The translations under genes were made by a program, and so were the position numbers. From positions 1 to 38,673 of the IMG/VR virus record IMGVR_UViG_3300033182_001307: a DNA stretch of 38,673 bases; one strand, 5' to 3'. The notes beneath the pieces were generated by a model. It saw only the letters and a program-made list of their open reading frames with translations. It searched no databases and was not told the origin of the DNA. This DNA is from a virus. Numbering within the stretch: the stretch's first letter is position 1; each line of letters begins with the position of its first letter. This document shows positions 23,426 through 31,898 of the stretch, one piece after another.

Positions 23426-23937
23426 TGCGGAAGGTCTACCAGATCTTCTTCCTTAATCGAGTCAAACGTCCAGTCGCCGTCCAACGCATCCCACAAAGCG
23501 CGGTCAATCGGAGTCGCCTCGATCGTGTACTCGTGGAGCAGGTCTCTGTGCTTCTTGATCGCGTTGGTCAGCAGGACCATCTTCCCCATGATTTCGTCCT
23601 CGATGGGAGTTCCGGTGGCAATCATTTTGCTGACGTCGGTCAGCTTGTTTTCCACGTGGAACCGGAAGCGCTCAATCTTCTTTTTGCGTGACTCGTATGC
23701 GGCCATTGCTTCGTTTAGCAAAATGTGTCCGTCTTCTATTCTGGAGTAACGCTCTCGGTCGGCTTCGGCGTCAGAGTCGATGTCTTCTAACTGGTTGTTT
23801 AGGTTTTCTACGAGCGCTATAAGCGCGCGCTCCCACCTATCCCAGTTTTCTTGTCGCATTAGTAGTTTCCGATTTGACGGCGTAACCTTGTTCTTTACGT
23901 CTTCAGCCACAAGTTTCGCAAACGTATCGTCGTTCAT
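23422..23937 (-). CDS. Hypothetical helical protein in the recombination cluster
   Basis: I take ATG 23937 because GAGGAA lies just before it and the upstream gene stops at 23945; the longer frame from 24078 lies inside that gene. The 171-residue product is strongly helical and highly charged (for example DNNQLEDIDSD-like and EADRERYSRIEDGH segments) with Arg/Lys-rich pieces such as YESRKKKIERF. It ends with an acidic DSIKEEDLVDLP tail. No domain is recognised. It overlaps the HNH gene and follows the Cas4-like nuclease gene, so it may be part of DNA processing. Confidence 0.7.
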   Translation of the reverse strand: MNDDTFAKLVAEDVKNKVTPSNRKLLMRQENWDRWERALIALVENLNNQLEDIDSDAEADRERYSRIEDGHILLNEAMAAYESRKKKIERFRFHVENKLTDVSKMIATGTPIEDEIMGKMVLLTNAIKKHRDLLHEYTIEATPIDRALWDALDGDWTFDSIKEEDLVDLPQ

Positions 23938-23944
23938 TTTTCCT

Positions 23945-24706
23945 CTATCTCCATGCTGGGCAATTGGGTTTGAAGTAACACCAGTTGCACAGCGGGCCTG
24001 TTTTTGTTTCAAAATTTCCTGTTTCGCAGCGCGCATCAATTTCTGACTTGACGCTAACCACGGTCTCCCGAACAGCATCCAATGATGATCGTGTTACTTC
24101 ACGCTTCAGCATCTTCGGCCCCTTCAGGTAGATCAACTGCACTTCGGAAACGTTTCCGATTCCGAGATCCTCGAGCAGCGCCGCGTAAATAAAAAGCTGG
24201 GTGAATTTGTCGTCCTCCCACTTTGGCGACGGCACCTTGCCGGTCTTGTAATCCCCGACGACGATCTTATTGTTCTCGTCCCAATAGAAGCGGTCGATAA
24301 ATCCCTTCATGTTGACGCCAGCCAACGGTCCATTGAGTTCGAACTCGATCTCGTCGACTGTCGTTGTCGTTGGGTCTTCGATTGCCCAAAGATTTTCGAC
24401 ACAGAACCACGACTTCCAGCGGAACGCGTTGTGATCGCGCTGGTGGATTATTTCTGAGGCTAACTCTTCGTATTTGTCGTTCCACAAAACACGAGCCGCT
24501 TCTTTTGCGGCCCCTACAGTTCTGCTCTTTGGCGGCATCGCGTAGAGCGCCTCGAAAATTTCGTGGACGAAGTTACCCATGAGCGTCGCCTCGGTAGCGG
24601 GCTCTTGGATTCCATCAATCTTCGAGTATTTGAATTTGAGGGGGCAGGTTTGGAACGTGCCGATCGAAGATGGTGACAGGTGGGGCGGTGGCGTGTAGGC
24701 GCTCAC
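23945..24706 (-). CDS. Cas4/RecB-like PD-(D/E)XK nuclease
   Basis: The 253-residue protein starts with GTG 24706 overlapping the upstream stop as GTGA. It has H48, D138 in MKGFIDRF and D152-Y-K154 in VGDYKTGK, which form the PD-(D/E)XK active site. Cysteines C21, C240, C243 and C249 have the spacing of the iron-sulfur cluster of Cas4 and AddB-type nucleases. Such enzymes resect or trim DNA ends, and in phages they work with a single-strand annealing protein. A Rad52-like gene lies upstream. There is no CRISPR array or other cas gene, so a role in phage recombination is most likely. Confidence 0.88.
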   Translation of the reverse strand: MSAYTPPPHLSPSSIGTFQTCPLKFKYSKIDGIQEPATEATLMGNFVHEIFEALYAMPPKSRTVGAAKEAARVLWNDKYEELASEIIHQRDHNAFRWKSWFCVENLWAIEDPTTTTVDEIEFELNGPLAGVNMKGFIDRFYWDENNKIVVGDYKTGKVPSPKWEDDKFTQLFIYAALLEDLGIGNVSEVQLIYLKGPKMLKREVTRSSLDAVRETVVSVKSEIDARCETGNFETKTGPLCNWCYFKPNCPAWR

Positions 24707-25074
24707 TGGTCCCCGTGCGCTGAGGTGTCCCAGAGCACCGAGTAAAGACCATGTTCCGGACACGCATAAAGGAACTCCGTCATGCGGGCGCCCTGCCTCT
24801 TCAAGGCCGCGAACGGAAAACGCATTTCACGTGCCCGCGACGAAAAGTCATCGGAGCAACCCTCGCACGTCGCGTCACCAAACCTCGAACTCCACAGCGA
24901 CGACGTCATGATGCTGTCCCACTCGGAGTCAGTCAAATCAACCTCGTGTTCCTCGGCGACATGAAGCAGGTCGTCGAGCGCCTTGCGAGCGTTGTTGTAT
25001 GCGTTAGTTAGTTGATCGTTGACGATCAACTTGGAGTGATCCATAACGATGTCTGTGTGCTCGGAGCCTTTCAC
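24703..25074 (-). CDS. Hypothetical protein between annealing protein and nuclease
   Basis: The 123-residue protein starts at a GTG that overlaps the Rad52-like stop (GTGA), with AAGGAGG just upstream. It has a helical N-terminal half (AYNNARKALDDLLHVAEE, about 25-42) and a C-terminal half with a possible small zinc site: C70 and C73 in TCEGCSDD and C105 in YACPEHG. No family is recognised. Tight coupling to the annealing protein and the Cas4-like gene suggests a role in DNA recombination. Confidence 0.7.
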   Translation of the reverse strand: MKGSEHTDIVMDHSKLIVNDQLTNAYNNARKALDDLLHVAEEHEVDLTDSEWDSIMTSSLWSSRFGDATCEGCSDDFSSRAREMRFPFAALKRQGARMTEFLYACPEHGLYSVLWDTSAHGDQ

Positions 25075-25742
25075 TTCTCCTCCTTTGCCACGACGGTTCC
25101 GCCCATACGGATCGCGACAGCCTGAGTGGTCATCGCCATCAGAACCTCCATGGTCATCTCGCTTTTCTTCGGCACCGGCTTACCTTCGCCGTACTCGGCC
25201 CACCATGCGCGGAGTTCCTCGACCTGTTCGTCGGTCATCTCCTCACGGATCGACTTGAAGCGCTCGTACTGCTCGTCGAGTTCGGACAGCGGTTCCGGTT
25301 CGGCGTACTCGGCCATCTCCATCTCAATCGCGTCGATGTCGCGAGCGAGGTAGAGGCCGATGCCGAAGTGCTGTGCTGCCTTCTTCAAGGCGTCGGACAC
25401 GGCGCCCTTCATCTCGTCGCCGAGATCGACGATGTCGCCGTTCTTGGTGCGCTTGATCTTTTGACCGCCGATGCCGTCGTGACCGACCCAGCCGCCGCTC
25501 GTCTTATCGTCTCCGGCGATTCGTGCGCTGAGCGTCACCGCGGCCACGATGTAGTCGGGGTCAAGTTCGTCACGTTTGCAATATACGATCGTAGATGACC
25601 AGCCATCGACACCGAATACGCGGTTGAGGCGATTGATCACCTCGGAAACCGGGATGTAGGTGAGGCGGGTGCCACCCTTGTTGAGGGTGCGCTCCATCTC
25701 AGGGGGGAACGGCTCAGAGAGCCTGTTGTACATGTCTGACAT
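25071..25742 (-). CDS. Rad52-family single-strand annealing protein
   Basis: The 223-residue protein matches the Rad52/Sak family of phage recombinases: TYIPVSEVINRLNRVFGVDGWSS (about 28-50), a basic KTSGGWVGHDG segment with IKRTKNG, and DEMKGAVSDALKKAAQHFGIGLYLARD (about 108-134), the family hallmark. The C-terminal third is acidic with a WWAEYGEGKP piece. It would anneal single strands exposed by the nuclease at 23945 in homologous recombination. It overlaps the upstream gene as TGATG and the downstream gene as GTGA. Confidence 0.88.
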   Translation of the reverse strand: MSDMYNRLSEPFPPEMERTLNKGGTRLTYIPVSEVINRLNRVFGVDGWSSTIVYCKRDELDPDYIVAAVTLSARIAGDDKTSGGWVGHDGIGGQKIKRTKNGDIVDLGDEMKGAVSDALKKAAQHFGIGLYLARDIDAIEMEMAEYAEPEPLSELDEQYERFKSIREEMTDEQVEELRAWWAEYGEGKPVPKKSEMTMEVLMAMTTQAVAIRMGGTVVAKEEK

Positions 25743-26251
25743 CAGTTACCTGCTTTCGGTTTTCTCAGTACGATGCTTTCTTTGGTTTCGCCGGACTCGC
25801 AGTATTCGTCTGCGCTGATTCCGATCTGATCGAGCGCGCCCACCCGCCAGTAGGACGGTTGGACGTACTCCAACATTTTTTCGGCGACTTCTTTCGATGA
25901 GAGTAGGCGCTCGCCGGTGTTCATGTCAATCGACATCATGTCGATCCGCTCGGCGACAGCAGATGCGAGATCTTTGTGCTGCCAGCCTTTCCGGTCCTTC
26001 GAGAATTTCTTTTCGATCGTCGCTCCACTTTGAAGCACAACCATGTCGGCGTCTCCCATGCGCTGGCCTATGACGGCCAGCATCTCGTTGTAGAGAATGC
26101 CGGTGCTCGTCTTGAACTCGTTGAAGGCCGCCACCACCTCTCCGATCTCTTCCAATGTGAGATCGCTGCCGCGAACGGCGGTGATGAGGTCGGAGAGCTT
26201 CATGAGGGCCTGCCGGTGTTCGGCGAGCCATTGCTCGTATTCAGTATTCAT
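25742..26251 (-). CDS. Hypothetical recombination-operon protein
   Basis: The 169-residue protein has an AAGGAG ribosome site four bases before ATG 26251. It is mainly helical (LITAVRGSDLTLEEIGEVVAAFNEFK, about 21-46), with a mid-protein GATIEKKFSKDRKGWQHKDLASAVAERI (about 76-103) and a C-terminal piece resembling an exonuclease- or recombinase-associated fold. Genes of this type precede annealing proteins in actinobacteriophages, as far as I remember, but no function is assigned. It starts the early minus-strand run after the terminase gene. Confidence 0.7.
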   Translation of the reverse strand: MNTEYEQWLAEHRQALMKLSDLITAVRGSDLTLEEIGEVVAAFNEFKTSTGILYNEMLAVIGQRMGDADMVVLQSGATIEKKFSKDRKGWQHKDLASAVAERIDMMSIDMNTGERLLSSKEVAEKMLEYVQPSYWRVGALDQIGISADEYCESGETKESIVLRKPKAGN

Positions 26252-26277
26252 TTTGCTCCTTAGTTAGGTTGTAGTAC

Positions 26278-27582
26278 CTAGAGGATGATAGCGGCCCGTT
26301 TCCGTTGTGGCAACCCGAGCCCGGTGAGGTGCGTGAAAGCACCGACGGCAGAGTCTACTTGGTCGTCGTGGTTCGCGGCTTCTGGAAAAGAAGAAAATTC
26401 GTCAAGCCACTCGGTGAGCCATGTTCCGCGAACAGTCCTCACGTTTCCGTTGGCGACCGCGGCGGCAAAGGGTCGCGCCCGCGTGATCTTATCGCCAGTG
26501 GCTCGGATGCCAGCAAAATCGTAGCCGGGGAGGACATACCGGGCGTATTGGTCAATAAGAGCTTTGCCCGACGAGCCGGGCTCTTGCTCCATCCGGATCG
26601 CCACGTGGTGTCCGTCTTCGTATGCGGTTTGAGCGATCAGATGTTCGACCTGCTCACCTCGCACACGCGCTTTTTTTACATCTAATATGTATGCGATTCC
26701 CTGATCGAAGAGCATCAGTGTGCCGACCGTCCAGTCTGGATCAGGATTCGATGCGGAGGGCTCGGTGGCGGCACAGTCCCAAAAACGAACGGCCCGAGCC
26801 ATATTGGTGACTTCCGGGATTTCGTGCTGGTCGAGCAGCACAAATGATTCGCGTTCGAACATGGTGCCGAGCGTTGTGGACCACCAGTCACCTTCTTCTA
26901 GCCGTCGCCGTTCGATGGGGTCAAGGGCTTGGAGCGACTGTCGATAGGACGCCGCGTCGATTCCGGGGTTGTCGGTAAGTTTTGAGGGGACAAAGATGCG
27001 GCCAGATTCTCGTCCTTCTACGATGAATCTTTGACGCACCCAGTTTGGCGCTGGGTTCGACGCTGCTCGCATCCGGAGAGGCACTTTCGCGAGTGGACCT
27101 GACGCCGGGCGGCGCAGACGGGAGAACAGATACCGGTAATCCGACTCGCGGATTTCGGTTACCTCGTCCATGCCGATGAATTGGAATTCCGCGCCCTTGT
27201 AGCGCAGGTAGTCCTGAGCGTTGTTGAGGTATCCGAATGAGATTCGTGCCCCTGATGGGAACATTGCGGTGTAGTTGTTGGAGTTCCAGCGAATATCGTC
27301 GTAGGAGCCCATCCACGAAACGAAACGGTCCATGATGGCGCCGGGGAGGGCGAGGTCGGCGTAGGTGCGACGGAAAAGAATGGCGCTGTAGTTCGGGATG
27401 TCGATGTATTGGAGAGCGGCCATCAGGAGCGCTGAGCTTTTCCCGCCTCCCGCTGCGCCTCCGAAAAGAGCCTCGAGCGCGTTTGTTCGGAGAAAAACTT
27501 TCTGCGTGACAGATGGCTCTTCAGGGCAAAATTGCGGTTCCTTGGGCTCTAGGTATTCAAGAACTTTTTGCCAGTCGGCCAT
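26278..27582 (-). CDS. terL: Terminase large subunit
   Basis: The 434-residue protein has the packaging ATPase and nuclease domains. GGAAGGGKS (41-49) is Walker A, FQFIGMDE (133-140) Walker B, and AASNP (173-177) the coupling motif. The nuclease has D269 in RFWDCAATE, E332 in RMEQEPGS and D406/D407 in HDDQVDSAVGAF. It pumps DNA into the procapsid through the portal and cuts it. I take ATG 27582 because GGAG lies 8 bases before it; the frame from 27654 adds 24 residues without a ribosome site. No terminase small subunit is recognised next to it, and it is oriented opposite to the portal gene. Confidence 0.95.
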   Translation of the reverse strand: MADWQKVLEYLEPKEPQFCPEEPSVTQKVFLRTNALEALFGGAAGGGKSSALLMAALQYIDIPNYSAILFRRTYADLALPGAIMDRFVSWMGSYDDIRWNSNNYTAMFPSGARISFGYLNNAQDYLRYKGAEFQFIGMDEVTEIRESDYRYLFSRLRRPASGPLAKVPLRMRAASNPAPNWVRQRFIVEGRESGRIFVPSKLTDNPGIDAASYRQSLQALDPIERRRLEEGDWWSTTLGTMFERESFVLLDQHEIPEVTNMARAVRFWDCAATEPSASNPDPDWTVGTLMLFDQGIAYILDVKKARVRGEQVEHLIAQTAYEDGHHVAIRMEQEPGSSGKALIDQYARYVLPGYDFAGIRATGDKITRARPFAAAVANGNVRTVRGTWLTEWLDEFSSFPEAANHDDQVDSAVGAFTHLTGLGLPQRKRAAIIL

Positions 27583-27662
27583 CGTCGCTCTCCGTCTGCT
27601 CTTACGTAGGTTAGTATAAGAATGAAACGACTCGGCAGAGGTTCTCATCGCCAAGGAGAAAA
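27583..27662. promoter_or_regulatory. Divergent regulatory gap between terL and head genes
   Basis: This 80-base gap separates the minus-strand terminase from the plus-strand head operon. On the minus strand it holds TATACT (27613-27618) preceded by TTTCATTC; on the plus strand a nearby AAGGAG (27653-27658) serves the small membrane gene. A very similar TTTTCATT-TATACT lies on the plus strand at 27702-27715, inside the small gene. No good -35 is seen for either, so they may be phage-specific promoter elements. Confidence 0.4.
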
Positions 27663-27815
27663 ATGCGGGATTGGCGCAGCATAGCCGCTAACACACTGAT
27701 GTTTTCATTTATACTATTTACGTCTGTGGGTGCAGCGATGTTTGAGCCTGCGGCGGGGTTTATCACCGCAGGTGTTACCTGCGGCGTCTTCGGCTACCTT
27801 TTGGGATCTGAATAA
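27663..27815 (+). CDS. Small membrane protein upstream of portal
   Basis: A 50-codon gene, too short for most ORF callers, has AAGGAG four bases before ATG 27663. The product starts MRDWRSIAANTLMFSFILF, then SVGAAMFEPAAGFITAG, and ends CGVFGYLLGSE. It has two hydrophobic stretches (about 10-26 and 29-47). It stops 2 bases before the portal ATG, so the genes are probably co-translated. Small membrane proteins at this place occur in several actinobacteriophages, as I remember; the role could be in holin-like membrane function or procapsid anchoring. The signal is strong because SD, hydrophobic pattern and spacing agree. Confidence 0.7.
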   Translation: MRDWRSIAANTLMFSFILFTSVGAAMFEPAAGFITAGVTCGVFGYLLGSE

Positions 27816-27817
27816 AA

Positions 27818-30070
27818 ATGGCATGGAACTCTAGGGACAGCAAAGATGCCCGAGCCTCTGAATCAAAAGCGGCGCGCATCGGGCCGGGCTCCCCTGTTGC
27901 TTTAAGTCCGACTCTTGCTGGCCGCGCCTACCGTGATGCATGGGATATTGAGCGCGCATACCGCGAGGGCATGCAGCGTGTTGTTTGGGTGAATCGCTGT
28001 ATCGACGCTATTGCCGGCAATCAAGCCCGCTTGCCTGTGATTCTGCGAAAAGATAATAGCCCTAATGGCGAAATTGTAGAGCGCAAACATCCCCTACTGG
28101 ATATTTTGAATTCAAAAAGCAACGAGGGCGAGAATTCTTTCATTTTCCGATACCGACTGTCGAGTCAGCTACTTATGTCGACTCGTGGCGCGTTCATCGA
28201 AAAGGTTTATGGTCGAGACGGGCGGATAATCGCCCTCAACCTGCTACCCCCGCAGCACACATCGCCGATCCCAGACCCGAGAAAGTTTGTCGCCGGATTC
28301 CAAGTTGACATGCCGTTTGGCGAAAAAGTAATTCTTCCACCAGACAGAGTTCTGTGGCTTCGACGCCCGCACCCCCTCGATCCATACCTGTCGTTGACTC
28401 CGATGGAATCAGCAGGTATCGCTATTGAAATCGAAAACTTGGCGCGCGCCTACAACCGCAACTTCTTGCTAAATGATGGTCGGCCCGGCGGCCTTCTCGT
28501 AATCCGAGGGGAAATTGACGAGGAGGACAAGGACGAATTGCGCAGCAGGTTCCGGGGGAACCTGAACAGGGCTGGGTCTGTCGGTGTCATTTCTTCGGAT
28601 GACGGCGCTGACTTTGTGGACACGGCTTCAAATCCACGTGATGCCGCATACGTGCAGATGCGTCAGCTCACAAAAGAAGAAATTTTGGCTGCTTTCGGAG
28701 TGCCCGAGTCGATCATCGGCAACGCTTCGGGCCGAACATTCTCGAACGCGTCCGAGGAAGCGCGGGTGTTCTGGTTTGAAACGATGTTGCCGCATCTCGA
28801 GCCGCTCGCTCGCGGTTTGGACGAGCTAGACGAGAAATTGTACGTCGATTTTGATACCACCTCGGTACCAATTCTTATTATCGCCAAGCAGGAGCGTCAG
28901 CGCTACCGGATGGAAGAGTTCCAGCAAGGTTTGATCAGCGCGAACGAGTACCGCGATTCGACAGGCCGCAAAAAGGTCGAGTCGGAAATTGCCGATCAGA
29001 TGCTTGCGAACCCGAACCTCGTACCTATTGCGAATACGGAGAAGCCTTTCGCTATCGAGGATCAGGCTCCTGTCGCAGAGGCGGGTGGAGCTGTTCCGCT
29101 TCCGGGCGAGCCGGGTGCCGCTCCGGGTGGCGCTCCGGGTGGCGAACTGCCGGGCGAGGCCGGGCCGCTTCCGGGCGCGCCAGAAGGCGGGCCTGCTCTG
29201 GCCGCGGGCGCTCCCGCCCCCGTTGACGCTGACGCAGCGCCTGCTGTCGCCATCGAGCCTCTCCCCGAAGGGCAGTTGTCAGGTCAGCCTGTCGACATCG
29301 AGACCAAGTCTGGCAAAGTTATTGACGACTGGGAAGAGAAGGCGGATCGCCTGTCTGACCGGTGGGCCAATATCGTGGAGCGCTCCTTGGAGCGTTATTT
29401 CGAGCGCCAGCAGCGGGTGATTATTGAAAAATCGTTGGGCGCCAAGTCAAGGAAGGCTCTTTCCTCTGGCAAATTCGACCCCGAGTTCATCTTCGATTCC
29501 GAGGCGTGGAATCGTCAACTTGAGGACGACCTAAGGCCGCTGTTCGCTGCGATGGCGGCTGAAGCTGCCGATGAGGTGGCTGTGAAATCCGGGATGGATG
29601 CGACTCCGGACGAGGACCAGTTGAACGAGTATCTCGACGCACAGATTCAACGTGCCCAAAAAGTTAACGAGACGACAAAGGAAGAAATTGTTGCTGCGTT
29701 GACCGTTGCTGCCTCCATGCAGGAGGAAGAGGAAGACCGTTCTAGTCTGCTTCGGGCCGCATTGGTTGCCGTGTTTGCGAACCTTCTTGGGGCTCGGCGT
29801 AGGCGGATGGCTGAGCACGAGTCGCAGTCGGCGCTGAATGCCGGCACATATTTCGGCAGTATGGCGGTGGGGGCTCCAACAAAGACGTGGAAGACGCGTA
29901 AGGACACGAAGGTCCGGGCTGCCCACAAGTCTTTGGAGGGCAGGACTGTTAATATTGATGAGGGCTTCATGGGTGACGAGCAGGTTTTGCGGTTCCCCGG
30001 CGATCCTTTGGCGCCTCCGTCTCTGACGATGAATTGTCGTTGCCGCCTAAAGTTTGACGATTTTCTGTAA
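27818..30070 (+). CDS. Portal protein fused to MuF-like minor head domain
   Basis: The 750-residue protein combines two normally separate head proteins. Residues about 30-400 match HK97-type portals: WVNRCIDAIAGNQARLPV (57-74), LLPPQHTSPIPD (142-153), LDPYLSLTPMESAGIAIE (187-204) and AAFGVPESIIGNASGRTFSNASEEA (291-315). A Pro/Gly/Ala-rich linker (about 423-480) follows. The C-terminal part (500-750) is helical and ends with WKTRKDTKVRAAHKSLEG (about 688-705) and MNCRCRLKFDDF, the MuF/gp7 minor capsid signature. The portal ring is the DNA channel, and the MuF part usually is an ejected or inner-head protein. The start is 2 bases after the small membrane gene. Confidence 0.93.
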   Translation: MAWNSRDSKDARASESKAARIGPGSPVALSPTLAGRAYRDAWDIERAYREGMQRVVWVNRCIDAIAGNQARLPVILRKDNSPNGEIVERKHPLLDILNSKSNEGENSFIFRYRLSSQLLMSTRGAFIEKVYGRDGRIIALNLLPPQHTSPIPDPRKFVAGFQVDMPFGEKVILPPDRVLWLRRPHPLDPYLSLTPMESAGIAIEIENLARAYNRNFLLNDGRPGGLLVIRGEIDEEDKDELRSRFRGNLNRAGSVGVISSDDGADFVDTASNPRDAAYVQMRQLTKEEILAAFGVPESIIGNASGRTFSNASEEARVFWFETMLPHLEPLARGLDELDEKLYVDFDTTSVPILIIAKQERQRYRMEEFQQGLISANEYRDSTGRKKVESEIADQMLANPNLVPIANTEKPFAIEDQAPVAEAGGAVPLPGEPGAAPGGAPGGELPGEAGPLPGAPEGGPALAAGAPAPVDADAAPAVAIEPLPEGQLSGQPVDIETKSGKVIDDWEEKADRLSDRWANIVERSLERYFERQQRVIIEKSLGAKSRKALSSGKFDPEFIFDSEAWNRQLEDDLRPLFAAMAAEAADEVAVKSGMDATPDEDQLNEYLDAQIQRAQKVNETTKEEIVAALTVAASMQEEEEDRSSLLRAALVAVFANLLGARRRRMAEHESQSALNAGTYFGSMAVGAPTKTWKTRKDTKVRAAHKSLEGRTVNIDEGFMGDEQVLRFPGDPLAPPSLTMNCRCRLKFDDFL

Positions 30071-30153
30071 ATTCTCTTTTTACTGAAAATAACCTCCCCT
30101 GCTGTTGGATGATTGCGAGTATTATCTATTTGAGCGATCTCGTGAGGTGAGTC

Positions 30154-31845
30154 ATGCCAAATGCGTTGGAGCACGCAACTGAATTCAAAGCGATTACCGG
30201 CCAGATCAATGTTGATGAGGCTGAAGGGATCGTGGAGTGTTTCGTTTCTGGCGTCGGAAACAAAGACAGCGTAGGCGACATCGTCCTTCCCGGCGCTTTT
30301 AGTGAAAGTCTGAAGCGTCGCAAGCCGCGCGTCGTTTGGGGTCACGACTGGAACCACCCGATCGGCAAGGTGCTCGAGATTTATGAGGTCGGTTCCGAGG
30401 ATCGTCGCCTGCCCGCGAAGATGAAATCTGCCGGCATTGGCGGCTTGTTCGCCAAGGTGCAGTTCAACCTCAAGTCGGAGAAGGGCCGCGAGGCGTTCGC
30501 CAATGTGTCGTTCTACGGCGAAGAGCAGGAGTGGTCGATCGGCTACAAAACGCTCGATGCGATCTATGACAATCAGCGTCAGGCCAATTTGTTGCGAGAA
30601 GTTGAACTTTACGAAGTTTCTCCAGTTCTGCACGGCGCCAACCAACTGACTGGTACCATTTCTATTAAGTCGGAAGATAAAGACGACGAAGTTACATCTT
30701 TCGGTAAAAGCAAATGGAAGATATTTGATCAGTCATTCGCAGCACGAATCAAAGAGGACTATCCAGAGATTTGGGCCAAAGGCGGCAACATCAAGGGCAA
30801 CGCCCAGTACAGCATCCTCACCAAAATCGCCGAAGGGGATGGCACGGCGACCACGCAGGATCAGATCAACGCCCTCGAATTGCGCGAGGCGTGGGTGGCC
30901 CGCCACGCGGGAGACTTTCGCCTCCCCGGCGTAATCGCCCAGATCAAATGGCTGGCCGTCGGGAGTCGTGGCGAGGACTACATGAAGAATGTGGTTCGGG
31001 AAGCCATGAAGAAGGTCGACGAGAAGAAGAAGGGCAAGTCGGCTGAGATTGACGAAGCCCTTGAGGAGGTCGATCAGGAAATTGTCGAAAACATCGACGA
31101 GAAGGGCGACTGGTCACCACAGTTCGGCTACATGCCGCCGATCATGCGCCGCCTGTCCGATGAACTAGCCAAACGCTTTGGCGGTCCGGCCAAGATCCGC
31201 GAGATCCGTGGTGGCCGTGTCGTGTTCGATCATATGCACGACGGCAAGCCGATGACCATGCGTGTCTCATTCCGCTATGCCGACAATGAGTTCATGTTTG
31301 GCGAGCCTGAGGAAGTCCAAGTCCGCACCTTTTATACGGTCGTTGAGGACGGCGACGAAGAGGGCGGCTACGGCGGGGACGCTGAGCGCGACGACGACTA
31401 CAAGAAACCCGAACAGGAAAAAGATTGCGGTTGTGGCTGTGGAGGAAAAGGTGGATGCGGCTCAAACCCAATGAGCGTTTTGGAGCGCCTTCGCGAGCTG
31501 ATGAAATCTGCCGTCAGTGACGATATTCAAGAAAAGGTGGGACGTGTTATTTCTGCCAGCAATCTTGAGAAGCTTCAAAGAGCAATGGAAATCCTCCAAG
31601 AGGTGATTGCTGCTGGTGGGCGCGCCGAGATCGAAATAAAGAAGAAAGGTCTCGAAATTCAGGCTCCTGTTGTCGACTTGTTCGAGCTCAAAAATCACAT
31701 CGATCCCGTGCTGGAGTTCTACGGTGCGAGCACCTTAATCAGCGAGCGTGGAATTGAAGTAAAGTCGGTTTCCGGTGACTCGGAAATGTTCGTCAATGCC
31801 CTGCGCAACGCAGTGTCTACCTTTGATGGATATTCGGCAAAGTGA
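30154..31845 (+). CDS. Prohead protease with long multi-domain C-terminus
   Basis: The 563-residue protein starts with a U35/HK97-type maturation protease (about 1-190). Visible are GNKDSVGDIVLPGAF (35-49), VVWGHDWNHPIGKV with H64 as likely catalytic His, EEQEWSIGY with S128 as likely nucleophile, and EVELYEVSPVLHGAN (149-163). Residues about 190-290 are another domain with YPEIWAKGGNIKGNAQYSIL and REAWVARHAGDFRLPGVIAQ. Then comes an acidic/basic helical part, a CGCGCGGKGGCG cluster (about 427-438) and a C-terminal helical region with KVGRVISASNLEKLQRAMEIL, like scaffold tails. A GAGGTGA site precedes the ATG. It cuts procapsid proteins during maturation; the extra parts may be scaffold. Confidence 0.85.
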   Translation: MPNALEHATEFKAITGQINVDEAEGIVECFVSGVGNKDSVGDIVLPGAFSESLKRRKPRVVWGHDWNHPIGKVLEIYEVGSEDRRLPAKMKSAGIGGLFAKVQFNLKSEKGREAFANVSFYGEEQEWSIGYKTLDAIYDNQRQANLLREVELYEVSPVLHGANQLTGTISIKSEDKDDEVTSFGKSKWKIFDQSFAARIKEDYPEIWAKGGNIKGNAQYSILTKIAEGDGTATTQDQINALELREAWVARHAGDFRLPGVIAQIKWLAVGSRGEDYMKNVVREAMKKVDEKKKGKSAEIDEALEEVDQEIVENIDEKGDWSPQFGYMPPIMRRLSDELAKRFGGPAKIREIRGGRVVFDHMHDGKPMTMRVSFRYADNEFMFGEPEEVQVRTFYTVVEDGDEEGGYGGDAERDDDYKKPEQEKDCGCGCGGKGGCGSNPMSVLERLRELMKSAVSDDIQEKVGRVISASNLEKLQRAMEILQEVIAAGGRAEIEIKKKGLEIQAPVVDLFELKNHIDPVLEFYGASTLISERGIEVKSVSGDSEMFVNALRNAVSTFDGYSAK

Positions 31846-31898
31846 GATACGTTCGTTACACCGCAAGGTCGACGACTTAGATAAACTGGATAAACCGA

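Noticed and set aside
23945-24706. Cas4 as part of a CRISPR system
   Set aside because: No array or other cas gene; the neighbourhood is phage recombination.
30060-30090. Terminator after the portal gene
   Set aside because: The inverted repeat is AT-rich with a mismatch and lacks a GC stem.
29647-30645. 332-codon frame on the minus strand
   Set aside because: It runs antisense across the end of the portal gene and the start of the protease gene, both strongly supported.
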